The notes: a model not told the origin generated them from the sequence alone. DNA of 64,000 nt from Arthrobacter citreus (GCA_013200995.1 CP053688.1:4836001-4900000), one strand, 5' to 3'. Numbered from the stretch's first letter, positions 26,508 through 35,983 are shown. Program-made: numbers and translations.

Positions 26508-27392
26508 TTGACTTTAGAAATTAAACAGCTTTCTAAAAAATTTGGAGATGCTATTGCAGTTAATCAATTGTCATTAACTTTGCCTAAAGGAAGAGTACTA
26601 GGATTATTAGGTAGAAATGGAGCAGGAAAAACGACTACTATTAAAATGTTAATAGGACTACTTACACCTACTAATGGGGAAATAAATTGGGAAGGAATTC
26701 CCTTTAAAACGACTAAAGTTAAGGTCGGCTATTTACCGGAGGAAAGAGGTTTATTTACAAAAAGTAAGGTTGTTGATCAACTAAAGTACTTTGGAAAACT
26801 AGAAGGAATGTCTAACAAGGAAGTCGATAAAGAAATTACATACTGGTTAGATCGTTTGGAAATACCGCATTATCGAAATAAAAAGGCTGGAGAGCTTTCC
26901 AAAGGTAACCAACAAAAAATTCAACTAATTGTAACTTTATTACATAATCCTGAGTTAATTATTTTAGATGAGCCTTTTAGTGGACTAGATCCAGTTAATG
27001 CGGATTTAATGGCATCAATTATTACCGAAGAAATTGAAAAAGGGAAAACAGTAATATTATCGAGTCACCGCATGGATCAAGTGGAAGCATTTTGTGAACA
27101 TGTTTGTATTTTAAAGAACGGAAATGTAGTCGCAGAAGGCAGTTTAAGTAGATTAAAAGAGGAATATGGTTATAGAAATTTAATTTTAGAAGATATAGAG
27201 CCTATTAAACAATTATTAGCTTCTAAAAATGTAAGTTATGAACAAAAGCATTCGGGAATTTACGTAAAAGTGAAAAGTGATGAGGAAGCATTTACGATTT
27301 TAGATCATATAAAGTCGGAAATCGGTTCTATAAGGAAATTTCAATTATTAGAGCCGACACTAAATGATATCTTTATAGAGAGGGCGAGATAA
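26508..27392 (+). CDS. yhaQ: ABC exporter ATP-binding protein, YhaQ-like
   Basis: A 294-residue single ABC ATPase: Walker A GRNGAGKTT, Q-loop LPEERGLF, signature LSKGNQQK in place of LSGGQ, Walker B LIILDEPFSGLDP, H-loop SSHRMDQ, and a C-terminal DUF4162-type extension. Sequence and partner resemble B. subtilis YhaQ/NatA sodium-exporter ATPases. The start is TTG 26508, with GAAGGAGG seven nt upstream; the frame extends to 26472 without a ribosome binding site. Its stop codon abuts the permease start codon. Confidence 0.88.
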   Translation: MTLEIKQLSKKFGDAIAVNQLSLTLPKGRVLGLLGRNGAGKTTTIKMLIGLLTPTNGEINWEGIPFKTTKVKVGYLPEERGLFTKSKVVDQLKYFGKLEGMSNKEVDKEITYWLDRLEIPHYRNKKAGELSKGNQQKIQLIVTLLHNPELIILDEPFSGLDPVNADLMASIITEEIEKGKTVILSSHRMDQVEAFCEHVCILKNGNVVAEGSLSRLKEEYGYRNLILEDIEPIKQLLASKNVSYEQKHSGIYVKVKSDEEAFTILDHIKSEIGSIRKFQLLEPTLNDIFIERAR

Positions 27393-28622
27393 ATGAGAAA
27401 ATTTAGCACGGTCTTTTTATTTCATTTACGTGAAGGTTTAATGGCAAAAGCAACGATGATTATGAGTGTAGTTTTATTTATATTAGTCGTTGGGGTATTA
27501 GGAGTACAGAATTATATTGCTGGTACAGAAAAGAATAATAAGGATAAAGATAAAATTGTTTTAATTAATCAGACGGTAAATTATCCTTTAGATCCTGCTA
27601 GTTTAAACAAAACACTTAAATCGGCTAAAATAGAGCATGGAAATCCAGGTAATGAAATAGATGTAAAAAAACAAGTTGAGGATGGCTCAAAAGACGGATT
27701 AATTATCATCACTGAAAAGAACAATGTCCCGTCAATTCAATATACTTATAAAAAGTTCTCAAATAGTGATGTACTTTCAGTATTAAATATGACATTGCAA
27801 CAAAATTACTTAACGAAAACTGCTCAAAACTTAAAGTTATCACCCGATTCTGTAACAAAGTTATTGCAAAAAGTGGAGGTTAAAGAAGAAGTTCTAAAAA
27901 ACCCTATGGCTACATTCGGAATTGCTTACTTTTTTGGCTTCTTACTATATATGTTTTTATTAATATATGGAAACTCAATCGCTACTGGTATTGTTGCTGA
28001 AAAGTCTTCTAGAGTAATGGAAGTATTATTACCTAAAGTAAGTCCTGTCGTTACTCTATACGGAAGAGTCGTTGCAGTATTTTTTGTAGCCTGTGCACAA
28101 TTAGTTGTACTAGGATTAGGATTTCTATTTGCCAATTTATTAGGCTGGGCGAATTCAAATGCGATATCTTTTTTTGGAATGAAAATAGATTTAGAGGCAT
28201 TAGATAGTTCAACCATCATAGCTTTTGTTGTTTATTTCTTACTAGGTTATTTATTATACGGTTTACTTTACGCTGCAATTGGATCAGTCGTTTCTAGAAC
28301 AGAGGAGCTTCAAATGGTTCTGATGCCACTTACAATATTAGTTGTAGCTGCATTCTTTGTTAGTATTAATGCATTAATAAATCCAAACGGTACATTTATC
28401 CAAATTAGCTCATACATTCCATTCTTTGCACCACTCGTAGCATTTTCTAGATTTGTAAGCGGAGAAATGAATTTTATAGAAATAAGTGCTAGTGTATTAA
28501 TTTTACTCGTTTCAATTTTGATTTTAACACGTGTTGCTAGCCGCATTTATGTTAATGGAGTCATGTATTACAGTGAAAAAGTAAAGTTGAAAGATATCGC
28601 TCGATTATTGAAAAGACAATAA
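27393..28622 (+). CDS. yhaP: ABC-2 type permease, YhaP-like
   Basis: A 409-residue permease: one N-terminal helix (IMSVVLFILVVGVLGVQNYI), a large extracytoplasmic domain of about 150 residues, then five or more helices (FFGFLLYMFLLIYGN, RVVAVFFVACAQLVVLGL, AFVVYFLLGYLLYGLLYAAI, MPLTILVVAAFF, VLILLVSILILTR). GIVAEKSSRVMEVLL is the characteristic cytoplasmic motif of NatB/YhaP permeases. With the preceding ATPase it forms an exporter, probably for Na+ or small cytotoxic molecules; the substrate is inferred. Confidence 0.88.
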   Translation: MRKFSTVFLFHLREGLMAKATMIMSVVLFILVVGVLGVQNYIAGTEKNNKDKDKIVLINQTVNYPLDPASLNKTLKSAKIEHGNPGNEIDVKKQVEDGSKDGLIIITEKNNVPSIQYTYKKFSNSDVLSVLNMTLQQNYLTKTAQNLKLSPDSVTKLLQKVEVKEEVLKNPMATFGIAYFFGFLLYMFLLIYGNSIATGIVAEKSSRVMEVLLPKVSPVVTLYGRVVAVFFVACAQLVVLGLGFLFANLLGWANSNAISFFGMKIDLEALDSSTIIAFVVYFLLGYLLYGLLYAAIGSVVSRTEELQMVLMPLTILVVAAFFVSINALINPNGTFIQISSYIPFFAPLVAFSRFVSGEMNFIEISASVLILLVSILILTRVASRIYVNGVMYYSEKVKLKDIARLLKRQ

Positions 28623-28623
28623 A

Positions 28624-28671
28624 AAAATAGATCTCCAAAGTCATATTGCTGACTTTGGAGATCTATTTTTA
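28624..28671 (+). terminator. Strong terminator after yhaP
   Basis: A perfect 21-bp stem (28624-28644 with 28651-28671) has a 6-nt loop; the right arm ends in five T and the sequence continues T-rich. Confidence 0.92.
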
Positions 28672-28704
28672 TTTCATCATCACACAGTAAATCTGAAGAA
28701 AATT

Positions 28705-28744
28705 CGGCGTAGTTTTCAATTTTAGGTTTAAGTATAAGTGTAAA
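28705..28744. repeat. Dispersed repeat copy 2 (CGRCGTAG...TAAGTATAAGTG)
   Basis: This is the second copy of the 40-bp repeat at 15511-15550 (33 of 40 matching by eye), again between convergent genes downstream of a terminator. Confidence 0.6.
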
Positions 28745-28846
28745 TTCGCCTTTATCAAACTCTGTTTTTTAAAATTGATTTTATGTTTCGAAATGAAATA
28801 GAAGCTGATTACTCAACTTAGTTTTAACTTTAAATCTTTCAAAGAA

Positions 28847-29656
28847 CTAGTCTTGGATTTTTGACTTCACATCCTGCTGTAAAACTTCCAACTCTCCAAT
28901 TACAATCTCCGAAACACGTTTATATCCTTTTGTGTTATTCGGATGCATACTATCAATTAAATAATATTCACCGTTCATTCGATTCCAGCCAACATTAGAG
29001 TATAGGTCAATACAAGGCAATGAGTAAAAAGATGCTACATCTTTTACAGCGCGAGCGTAATCAGATGTTAAAAATCCGGCTTTATTTTTATCTTCATATT
29101 TTCCGTCGTGATATCTAGGTACAGGCGTCATAAGAATAATTCTGCAGTCTGGTAGCCTTAATTGTATTTTTTCAACCATTGAACACAAAGCACCAGTAAA
29201 TGTAGATTCGTCTAAGTTAGGTTGTTTATTTGTTGGCAACCCATTACCTAAAGGAATATTTCTTCCAAAGTCATTTGTCCCACCCATTATTGTTAATAAC
29301 TGAGTAGTAAGTGGGATCGTAGCATCGATTCTTTGACTGTTACACATACTAGACAAAATTTCTGTCGTTCCTTTTGGCTGGGGATCAGGTGGGTGACCTT
29401 TATAATTTCCATTTTTATCGATCCAAGCAATCGACCCATTTTCAGCTATAGTTGTTCCGCCAATCCCTCTATTCACATGTGTCAAACCTAATTTTTCTGC
29501 TACTGCAGGTTGCCATCCGTTAGACGAAGTTATACTATCCCCATAGCTAATCCATTCTATTGATTTGTTTTTAGTTATCATTTTACCTTTTACATCCGGC
29601 ATATTTGCGAACAATTTATTACAAATTCGTTTTACATTCCATGATAATCTATTCAT
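28847..29656 (-). CDS. SGNH/GDSL-family hydrolase
   Basis: A 269-residue esterase/lipase-like enzyme with block I YGDSITSSNGW (nucleophile Ser), block II RGIGGTT, block III GGTNDFGRN, and block V DSMHPN with the catalytic Asp-His pair. It has no clear signal peptide. The start ATG 29656 has AAAGGG eight nt upstream. Family members deacylate lipids, polysaccharides or other esters; the substrate is unknown. It is monocistronic. Confidence 0.87.
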   Translation of the reverse strand: MNRLSWNVKRICNKLFANMPDVKGKMITKNKSIEWISYGDSITSSNGWQPAVAEKLGLTHVNRGIGGTTIAENGSIAWIDKNGNYKGHPPDPQPKGTTEILSSMCNSQRIDATIPLTTQLLTIMGGTNDFGRNIPLGNGLPTNKQPNLDESTFTGALCSMVEKIQLRLPDCRIILMTPVPRYHDGKYEDKNKAGFLTSDYARAVKDVASFYSLPCIDLYSNVGWNRMNGEYYLIDSMHPNNTKGYKRVSEIVIGELEVLQQDVKSKIQD

Positions 29657-29807
29657 AGATATCACCCTTTTTACACATTTACTTTCTAAACATGTAAATC
29701 GTTTTTTTACTCATGTAATTTTGCAACAATGACCATATAGTATTAACAGTTTATATGTGAACATTACTATATATTACATTAATCGAATTCTATTTAAAGT
29801 TTACAAC

Positions 29808-29854
29808 TAAAAGAAAACGCCCCTCTATTGTTATCTAAAATAAACAATAGGGGA
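29808..29854 (-). terminator. dat terminator
   Basis: CCCCTCTATTGTT (29820-29832) and AACAATAGGGG (29843-29853) pair with a two-base bulge; on the minus strand a T-rich run follows. Confidence 0.75.
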
Positions 29855-29869
29855 CGATTAGATTATCTA

Positions 29870-30754
29870 CTAGTTAGTTGACTGATCCTGTGGTATTTTC
29901 TCAATTAAATTAGTATAGGAGTCTTGTATTCTCTTAGTAATTTCTCCACGCTTACCTAAACCAATAGAATAAGACTTTTCATCGATTAAAACTGAAGTAA
30001 CAGGTAAAATATCGGAAACGGATGCAGTTGTAAAAGCCTCATCTGCATTTAAGAGATCATCGATTGAAAATGGATCTTCTTTTATTTCTATATTTTCTTT
30101 TTTTGCAATTTCAAGTACTACTTTTCGGGTAATACCATTAAGAATTAAATGATTTGCAGGATGTGTATAAAGAGTTGAGTTTTTTACGATAAAGACATTT
30201 GTTGCTGAACCCTCAGTAATTATTCCATCTCTATGCAATATAGCTTCTTTTGCTCCCTTAGAATAAGCTTCATTTTTTACTAAAACGCTGCCTAATAAAT
30301 TTAAACTTTTAATATCACAGCGGAGCCACCTAATGTCATTAGTTACATAAGCAGTAATTCCTTTTTCCATTTGTTGTAATGGTCTTTGATCTTCTCTAAC
30401 TGTATAGGCAATTAATTGAGGTTTTAAATTAGCTTCTTCTTGATAAATATGATTACGGTTCATTACACCTCTACTAATTTGAATATAAACATAGCCATTA
30501 TCATAATCACAAGTGTTCATTAAATAAACTAAATCACTTTCAAGCTTTTTTAGATGCATTTTAAAGGGGATTAGTATTTTTTCACAGCTATCCTTTAAAC
30601 GAATTAAATGGGCATCGAGTTCAAAATAAGACTTATTGAAAAAACGAATGACTTCGTATACACCATCTCCAAATTGATAACCTCGATCTAATATATTTAC
30701 ATTTGCAGACTTTAAATCAACAATACGGTTGTTTAAAAGAACCTTTGTTTTCAT
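29870..30754 (-). CDS. dat: D-amino-acid (D-alanine) transaminase
   Basis: A 294-residue fold-type IV PLP enzyme making D-glutamate and D-alanine for peptidoglycan. RGYQFGDGVYEV holds the conserved tyrosine/arginine region. RGVMNRNH gives the Arg and His that bind the substrate carboxylate in D-aminotransferases, as opposed to branched-chain enzymes. DIKSLNLL carries the PLP lysine. EGSATNVFIV and TASVSDILPV form the cofactor phosphate pocket. The start ATG 30754 lies behind an AGTGAAG-type site. It faces the racE glutamate racemase function encoded elsewhere in this window. Confidence 0.92.
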   Translation of the reverse strand: MKTKVLLNNRIVDLKSANVNILDRGYQFGDGVYEVIRFFNKSYFELDAHLIRLKDSCEKILIPFKMHLKKLESDLVYLMNTCDYDNGYVYIQISRGVMNRNHIYQEEANLKPQLIAYTVREDQRPLQQMEKGITAYVTNDIRWLRCDIKSLNLLGSVLVKNEAYSKGAKEAILHRDGIITEGSATNVFIVKNSTLYTHPANHLILNGITRKVVLEIAKKENIEIKEDPFSIDDLLNADEAFTTASVSDILPVTSVLIDEKSYSIGLGKRGEITKRIQDSYTNLIEKIPQDQSTN

Positions 30755-30879
30755 CTATTCTTCACTCCCCGTTATCATAAAAGTCATTTTACTAATAAAC
30801 ATTTTTAATAATGAGTTTTTTTGTGATACATTCAATATAGCATAAGTTTATTAAATATTTTGTAAAAAGGAGAGAGACA

Positions 30880-31689
30880 ATGAAAATATTAATTTTAGGT
30901 GCTAGTGGACTAGTTGGGAAGGCTTTAATAAAAGAATTATCTCCTGATCATGATGTGTATGGAACATTTAATCAAACGGAATTAGAATTAACAGCTAATC
31001 ATCAAATACAATGGGATATCAATGATTCAGAGAAGATTTTGAATTGGATTGATCGTATTTGCCCGGATATAATCGTTTCTTGTTTACGAGGTGATTTTAC
31101 TGTTCAATTCGAAGCTCATGCTAGAATTGTAGAAAAGATAAAATCAACATCGACTAGATTTTTATTTTGTTCTACAACGAATGTTTTTGATGGAGACGTA
31201 ACAAGGCATCATGCTGAGACTGATCCTCCTATTGCCGAGTCGGATTATGGGCAATTTAAAATAAAGTGTGAAGAGCTTATTAAGAACGAGCTTGGAATGC
31301 GTGGAGTAATTTTAAGATTACCAATGGTTTGGGGAAAACAATCTCCGAGGTTAAAAGAAATAAAGAATAAAATAGAAAATGGGCAAGAGATTGAAGCCTA
31401 CGACAATATATATTTAAATCATGCAATTGATACAGGAATAGCAAGCCAAGTAAGACAAATTATCGCAAATGATCTAAAAGGGATTTTTCATTTAGCGACT
31501 ACTGATATTGACTCGCAATATGCATTTGTTTGGAAACTTGTAAAAGGCTTATCGCCAGAGGGAAAAGTTAAATCGTTAACACTTGAGAATTATGACAATT
31601 ATAATTTTGGGTTATTAATTAATCGCACTGATCTAGAATCAGGTTTTTACTATGATAATGAAACACTGCTTGACCAACTAGTTAAATAA
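30880..31689 (+). CDS. RmlD-like NAD(P)-dependent sugar reductase/epimerase
   Basis: A 269-residue extended SDR protein. The Rossmann glycine motif GASGLVG is at residues 7-13. YGQFKIK supplies the catalytic Y-x-x-x-K, and CSTTNVFDG the serine/threonine region before it. The short size and the VWGKQSPRLKEI segment resemble dTDP-4-dehydrorhamnose reductases. It could supply deoxysugars for surface glycans, but no other rhamnose genes are seen in the window, so the substrate is open. GGAGAGAG precedes ATG 30880. Confidence 0.78.
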   Translation: MKILILGASGLVGKALIKELSPDHDVYGTFNQTELELTANHQIQWDINDSEKILNWIDRICPDIIVSCLRGDFTVQFEAHARIVEKIKSTSTRFLFCSTTNVFDGDVTRHHAETDPPIAESDYGQFKIKCEELIKNELGMRGVILRLPMVWGKQSPRLKEIKNKIENGQEIEAYDNIYLNHAIDTGIASQVRQIIANDLKGIFHLATTDIDSQYAFVWKLVKGLSPEGKVKSLTLENYDNYNFGLLINRTDLESGFYYDNETLLDQLVK

Positions 31690-31740
31690 TTTAATAAAAA
31701 ATAAGAAAAAACTAGTGATTAAATATTCTTAATATTTTGA

Positions 31741-31789
31741 TTGTATAGCTGAAATTTGTAACATATACTAATTTTAGTATGAACATACT
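31741..31789 (+). promoter_or_regulatory. lcfA promoter with operator-like palindrome
   Basis: TTGTAT (31741-31746), 17 bp, TATACT (31764-31769). Seven bases further on, the perfect palindrome AGTATGAACATACT (31776-31789) covers the expected transcription start. It does not match the FadR consensus, so another regulator is possible. Confidence 0.55.
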
Positions 31790-31813
31790 TTTAAAATACT
31801 GGTGGTGAATGGT

Positions 31814-33520
31814 ATGGAGGAACTAAGTGTAAAGCCTTGGGTGAGTCAGTATCCAGAGCAAATACCAACAGCATTAGATGATCACTTTGAAATACTACCA
31901 AACTATTTAAAGCAGACAGCTTCGAAATATCCAACTAAGAAAGCGCTTAATTTTCTCGGAAAATCGATGACTTTTAACGAAATTTATATTCAGTCTTTAA
32001 GATTTGCAAATTTTTTAAGGAATTTAGGAATTAAAAAAGGTGATCGAGTTGCAATCATGCTTCCAAATTGTCCACAAGCAGTGATTGCTTATTATGGAAT
32101 TCTATTTGCTGAAGCAATAATTGTCCAAACAAATCCGCTCTATACTGAACGTGAGCTTGAATATCAAATGAATGATAGTGGTGCAACTGCTATTATTTGT
32201 TTAGATTTATTGATTAATAGAGTGTGCGAAGTAAAAAAAACTACAAAGCTTCAACATATTTTTGTTACTGGGATTAAAGACTATTTACCGTTTATTAAAA
32301 GGATATTATATCCTTTTTCAAAACAACCAAAGGCTCCGGAGATACCTAAAGATCATTCAATTCATCAATTTAATTTTATAATGAACATATCTGCACCAAT
32401 TGAACATGTACCTACAAATAGTAATGTAGAAGATATAGCAATACTACAATATACAGGTGGAACGACCGGCTTTCCAAAAGGTGTAATGCTTACGCATAAA
32501 AACTTAGCATCTAATACATTAATGGCCGAAAAATGGTTATATAAAAGCAAGAAGGGCCAAGAGAAAATTTTAACTGTCTTGCCATTCTTCCACGTATATG
32601 GAATGACTACTTGTATGAATTTATCGATAATGTGTGCATATGAAATGATAATCGTTCCAAGATTTGATGCAACTCAAATGCTTGAAGCGATAAATAAGTA
32701 TCGTCCTACATTGTTTCCAGGTGCACCAACCATGTATATTGCACTATTAAATCATCCAGAATTAAAGAAGAATGATATTTCATGTATTCATGCGTGCTTA
32801 AGCGGATCTGCAGCATTACCTGTAGAAGTTCAAGAGCAGTTTGAAAAGGTGACAGGTGGGAAATTAGTTGAGGGCTACGGATTATCAGAGGCTTCTCCAG
32901 TGACACATAGTAATTTCCTTTGGGATAAACGAGTGACTGGGAGTATTGGCGTTCCTTGGCCAAGTACAGATGCTAAAATCGTTTCCCTAGAAACAGGAGA
33001 AGAGCTACCTCCACGTGAAATTGGTGAATTAATCGTTTCAGGACCACAAGTTATGAAAGGCTATTGGAATCGTCCTGAAGAAACTGCTGCCACTTTAAAA
33101 GATGGATGGTTATATACAGGTGATTTAGGTTATATGGATGAGGAAGGCTTCTTTTATATTGTTGACCGTAAGAAAGATATGATTAACGCAGGAGGATTTA
33201 ATGTTTATCCTAGAGATATAGAGGAAGTATTGTATGAACATGAGGCTATTAAAGAAGCAGTCGTAGTTGGAATTCCAGATGACTATCGTGGAGAAACAGT
33301 TAAAGCGTATGTTGTATTAAAAGATGGTAAATCGGTAACTGAGGATGAATTAGATGATTTTTGCCGAAAATATTTAGCAGCATACAAAGTTCCGCGAGTT
33401 TATGAATTTAGAACAGAATTACCGAAGACGATGATTGGTAAAATATTAAGAAGAACATTGCTTGAAGAAGAAGAGCAAAAGAATAATAAAACAGAAGATT
33501 CTGATGAAAATTTAATATAA
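31814..33520 (+). CDS. lcfA: Long-chain fatty-acid-CoA ligase
   Basis: A 568-residue acyl-CoA synthetase that activates fatty acids via acyl-adenylates. Motifs are the P-loop-like YTGGTTGFPKGVML (about residue 215), GYGLSEASPV, YTGDLGYMDEEGFFYIVDR, and the fatty-acyl signature KKDMINAGGFNVYPRDIEE. The C-terminal lysine loop TELPKTMIGKILRR completes the domain. ATG 31814, six nt after GGTGGTG, is a better start than the GTG codons in the ribosome binding site. As in B. subtilis it precedes fadR, fadB, etfB and etfA, although a terminator separates it from fadR here. Confidence 0.94.
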   Translation: MEELSVKPWVSQYPEQIPTALDDHFEILPNYLKQTASKYPTKKALNFLGKSMTFNEIYIQSLRFANFLRNLGIKKGDRVAIMLPNCPQAVIAYYGILFAEAIIVQTNPLYTERELEYQMNDSGATAIICLDLLINRVCEVKKTTKLQHIFVTGIKDYLPFIKRILYPFSKQPKAPEIPKDHSIHQFNFIMNISAPIEHVPTNSNVEDIAILQYTGGTTGFPKGVMLTHKNLASNTLMAEKWLYKSKKGQEKILTVLPFFHVYGMTTCMNLSIMCAYEMIIVPRFDATQMLEAINKYRPTLFPGAPTMYIALLNHPELKKNDISCIHACLSGSAALPVEVQEQFEKVTGGKLVEGYGLSEASPVTHSNFLWDKRVTGSIGVPWPSTDAKIVSLETGEELPPREIGELIVSGPQVMKGYWNRPEETAATLKDGWLYTGDLGYMDEEGFFYIVDRKKDMINAGGFNVYPRDIEEVLYEHEAIKEAVVVGIPDDYRGETVKAYVVLKDGKSVTEDELDDFCRKYLAAYKVPRVYEFRTELPKTMIGKILRRTLLEEEEQKNNKTEDSDENLI

Positions 33521-33572
33521 ATTCAATTGAGGGATGATCAACAGAACATCCCTCAATTGAATTTATTTATAA
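33517..33572 (+). terminator. lcfA terminator
   Basis: A perfect 20-bp inverted repeat (33517-33536 with 33547-33566) overlaps the lcfA stop codon. The following T-run is short, so partial read-through is possible. Confidence 0.8.
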
Positions 33573-33611
33573 ATACCTTTGATTTTTAAGGAATAAATTA
33601 TTAAAGGACAA

Positions 33612-33665
33612 TTGACAATTTTCTGATAAATTTGTATTATGAGAATATGAATGATTGTTCATTCA
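33612..33665 (+). promoter_or_regulatory. fadR promoter and FadR operator
   Basis: TTGACA (33612-33617), 17 bp, TATTAT (33635-33640) is a strong sigma-A promoter. Immediately downstream lies the palindrome TGAATGATTGTTCATTCA (33648-33665), the Bacillus FadR box form (TGAATGA, four bases, TCATTCA). Placement near the transcription start indicates autorepression relieved by long-chain acyl-CoA. Confidence 0.88.
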
Positions 33666-33687
33666 CTGTATGAAGGGGTATATAAAG

Positions 33688-34275
33688 ATGAAAAGAGATA
33701 AACCAAAATATAAACAAATAATTGATGCTGCAGTTGTTGTAATTGCTGAAAATGGTTACCACCAAGCGCAAGTTTCTAAAATTGCAAAGCAGGCTGGAGT
33801 AGCTGATGGAACGATCTATTTATATTTTAAAAATAAAGAATCAATCCTAATTTCGTTGTTCGAAGAGAAGATGGGAAATTTTACTGAAAAAATTCGTGAA
33901 AAAATTGAAGGTAAACCCGATTCGATATCGAAATTATTAATGTTGGTGAAAACTCACTTTTATGAAATGTCTAAAGATTCACATTTAGCAATCGTTATGC
34001 AATTGGAAGTAAGACAAACAAATATTGACCTTAGATTAAAAATAAACGAGGTACTGAAAGAGTATCTCCATATTATAGATTCTATTTTAATTGATGGGGT
34101 AAATAGCGGTTTGTTTGACAAGCAATTAGATATACGTACAGCTAGACAAATGATTTTTGGGACGATTGATGAAGTGATGACTCATTGGGTAATGACAGGT
34201 CAAAAGCAAGATCTAGAGTCAAAAGCCGAAAAAGTTCACCAATTATTAATAAGAGGATGCGGGTACCAAAATTAA
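33688..34275 (+). CDS. fadR: TetR-family fatty-acid degradation regulator FadR
   Basis: A 195-residue TetR repressor (B. subtilis FadR/YsiA is of the same size). The N-terminal helix-turn-helix is KYKQIIDAAVVVIAENGYHQ, then VSKIAKQAGVADGTIYLYFK. The remainder is the helical acyl-CoA-binding domain (FGTIDEVMTHWVMTG near the end). GAAGGGG lies nine nt before ATG 33688; an upstream TTG frame would start inside the operator. It should repress beta-oxidation genes until acyl-CoA accumulates. Confidence 0.94.
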   Translation: MKRDKPKYKQIIDAAVVVIAENGYHQAQVSKIAKQAGVADGTIYLYFKNKESILISLFEEKMGNFTEKIREKIEGKPDSISKLLMLVKTHFYEMSKDSHLAIVMQLEVRQTNIDLRLKINEVLKEYLHIIDSILIDGVNSGLFDKQLDIRTARQMIFGTIDEVMTHWVMTGQKQDLESKAEKVHQLLIRGCGYQN

Positions 34276-34311
34276 CGTTCTAGTGCACTTCAAAAATAAG
34301 GAGGAATAGTT

Positions 34312-35082
34312 GTGAGTTTAATTCAATGTAAAATATCCGACGGTATTGCATTTCTAACAATTCAACATCCACCAGCAAATGCTATGTCTTCGGTAGTATT
34401 TGCTGATTTAGTTAAGCGTTTAGATGAATTAGAAAATAACAATGATGTAAGCGTTTTAGTTGTCCATGGAGAAGGTAAATTTTTCTCTGCAGGTGCAGAT
34501 ATAAAAGAGTTTACTTCATTCAAAAATGCAGAAGATGCAGCTGCTGTTGCTAGAAGGGGTCAATTAGTATTTGATCGTGTTGAAAATTATTCTAAGCCAA
34601 TTATCGCAGCAATTCATGGAGCTGCATTAGGTGGCGGATTAGAATTTGCTATGAGCTGCCATATCCGAGTTGTTGCAGAAAATGCAAAACTTGGTTTACC
34701 TGAATTAAACTTAGGAATCATTCCTGGTTTCGCTGGGACACAACGATTACCTCGTTATATTGGAAAAGATAAAGCATTAGTAATGCTTGCTACTTCTGAA
34801 CCAATTTCTGGTGTTGAAGCTGGTAAAATTGGATTAGCTACAATTGTAGTTCCAGAAGATAGTTTATTAGAAGAAGCGACAGCCTTGGCTGCTAAAATAG
34901 CAAGAAAAAGTATGCAATCAATTGAATATGTTCTACAACTACTATCTTCAACAAGAACTGAATCATATCATGAAGCGGTTGAAGAAGAGTCTAAATTATT
35001 TGGAGAAATTTTTACATCTGAAAATGCAAAAGAGGGTATATCGGCATTTTTAGAAAAAAGGAAACCAGTGTTTAATAAATAA
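34312..35082 (+). CDS. fadB: Enoyl-CoA hydratase
   Basis: A 256-residue crotonase-fold enzyme hydrating trans-2-enoyl-CoA in beta-oxidation. The oxyanion-hole segments are FFSAGADIKEF and HGAALGGGLEFAMSCH; the catalytic glutamates are in LGLPELNLGIIPGFAGTQRLPR. The start is GTG 34312, seven nt after AAGGAGG. It lies between fadR and etfBA in one operon. Confidence 0.93.
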   Translation: MSLIQCKISDGIAFLTIQHPPANAMSSVVFADLVKRLDELENNNDVSVLVVHGEGKFFSAGADIKEFTSFKNAEDAAAVARRGQLVFDRVENYSKPIIAAIHGAALGGGLEFAMSCHIRVVAENAKLGLPELNLGIIPGFAGTQRLPRYIGKDKALVMLATSEPISGVEAGKIGLATIVVPEDSLLEEATALAAKIARKSMQSIEYVLQLLSSTRTESYHEAVEEESKLFGEIFTSENAKEGISAFLEKRKPVFNK

Positions 35083-35138
35083 GTAGTTTAATATTTTAAA
35101 AAAATAGATGTAGTTACAATTCCTAGGAGGGCATAACA

Positions 35139-35912
35139 ATGAACATTTATGTACTATTAAAAAGAACATTCGATACTGAAGAGAAAATTACAATTTCAAA
35201 TGGTGTAATCCAAGAGGATGGCGCTGAATTTATTATAAATCCTTATGATGAGTATGCAGTTGAAGAAGCAATTCAAATCCGTGATGCTCATGGCGGCGAA
35301 GTAACAGTAGTAACAGTTGGTAACGAAGATAGCGAAAAAGAACTACGTACAGCACTAGCAATGGGTGCTGATAAAGCCGTGTTAATTAACGTTGAAGATG
35401 ATGTTACAAATGCTGATCAATATACAACATCTAAACTAATTGCAAAATACTTAGAGGATAAAGACCCTTCAATTATCTTAGCTGGTAATGTAGCAATTGA
35501 TGGTGGTACTGGTCAAGTAGGTCCACGCGTTTCCGAATTATTAAACATTCCTTACGTAACGACAATTACAAAAATCGAAATTAATGGTACAACAGCTACA
35601 ATCGAACGTGATGTAGAAGGCGACACAGAAATCATTGAAACATCTTTACCATTATTAATTACTGCTCAACAAGGTTTAAACGAGCCAAGATACCCATCTT
35701 TACCAGGGATCATGAAAGCTAAGAAAAAACCTTTAGACGAGTTAGAATTAGATGATTTAGATCTAGAAGAAGATGATGTTGAAGCAAAAACAAAAACGAT
35801 TGAAATTTACCTTCCTGCGAAAAAAGAAGGCGGTAAAGTTTTAGCTGGTGAATTACAAGACCAAGTGAAAGAACTAGTTTCATTATTACGTTCTGAGGCA
35901 AAAGTAATTTAA
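35139..35912 (+). CDS. etfB: Electron transfer flavoprotein beta subunit
   Basis: A 257-residue EtfB, which with EtfA carries electrons from acyl-CoA dehydrogenases to the quinone pool. Typical segments are MNIYVLLKRTFDTEE, VTVVTVGNEDSEKELRTALA, GADKAVLI and LPGIMKAKKKPLDE, the last including the recognition loop. The ribosome binding site AGGAGG is upstream of ATG 35139, and etfA follows 71 bp later. Confidence 0.96.
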   Translation: MNIYVLLKRTFDTEEKITISNGVIQEDGAEFIINPYDEYAVEEAIQIRDAHGGEVTVVTVGNEDSEKELRTALAMGADKAVLINVEDDVTNADQYTTSKLIAKYLEDKDPSIILAGNVAIDGGTGQVGPRVSELLNIPYVTTITKIEINGTTATIERDVEGDTEIIETSLPLLITAQQGLNEPRYPSLPGIMKAKKKPLDELELDDLDLEEDDVEAKTKTIEIYLPAKKEGGKVLAGELQDQVKELVSLLRSEAKVI

Positions 35913-35983
35913 TTTAATTGAATTGAATATTGGAACAGACTAATAGATTAATATCGTAATCGAAAATTTTGGAGGGAAATAAC

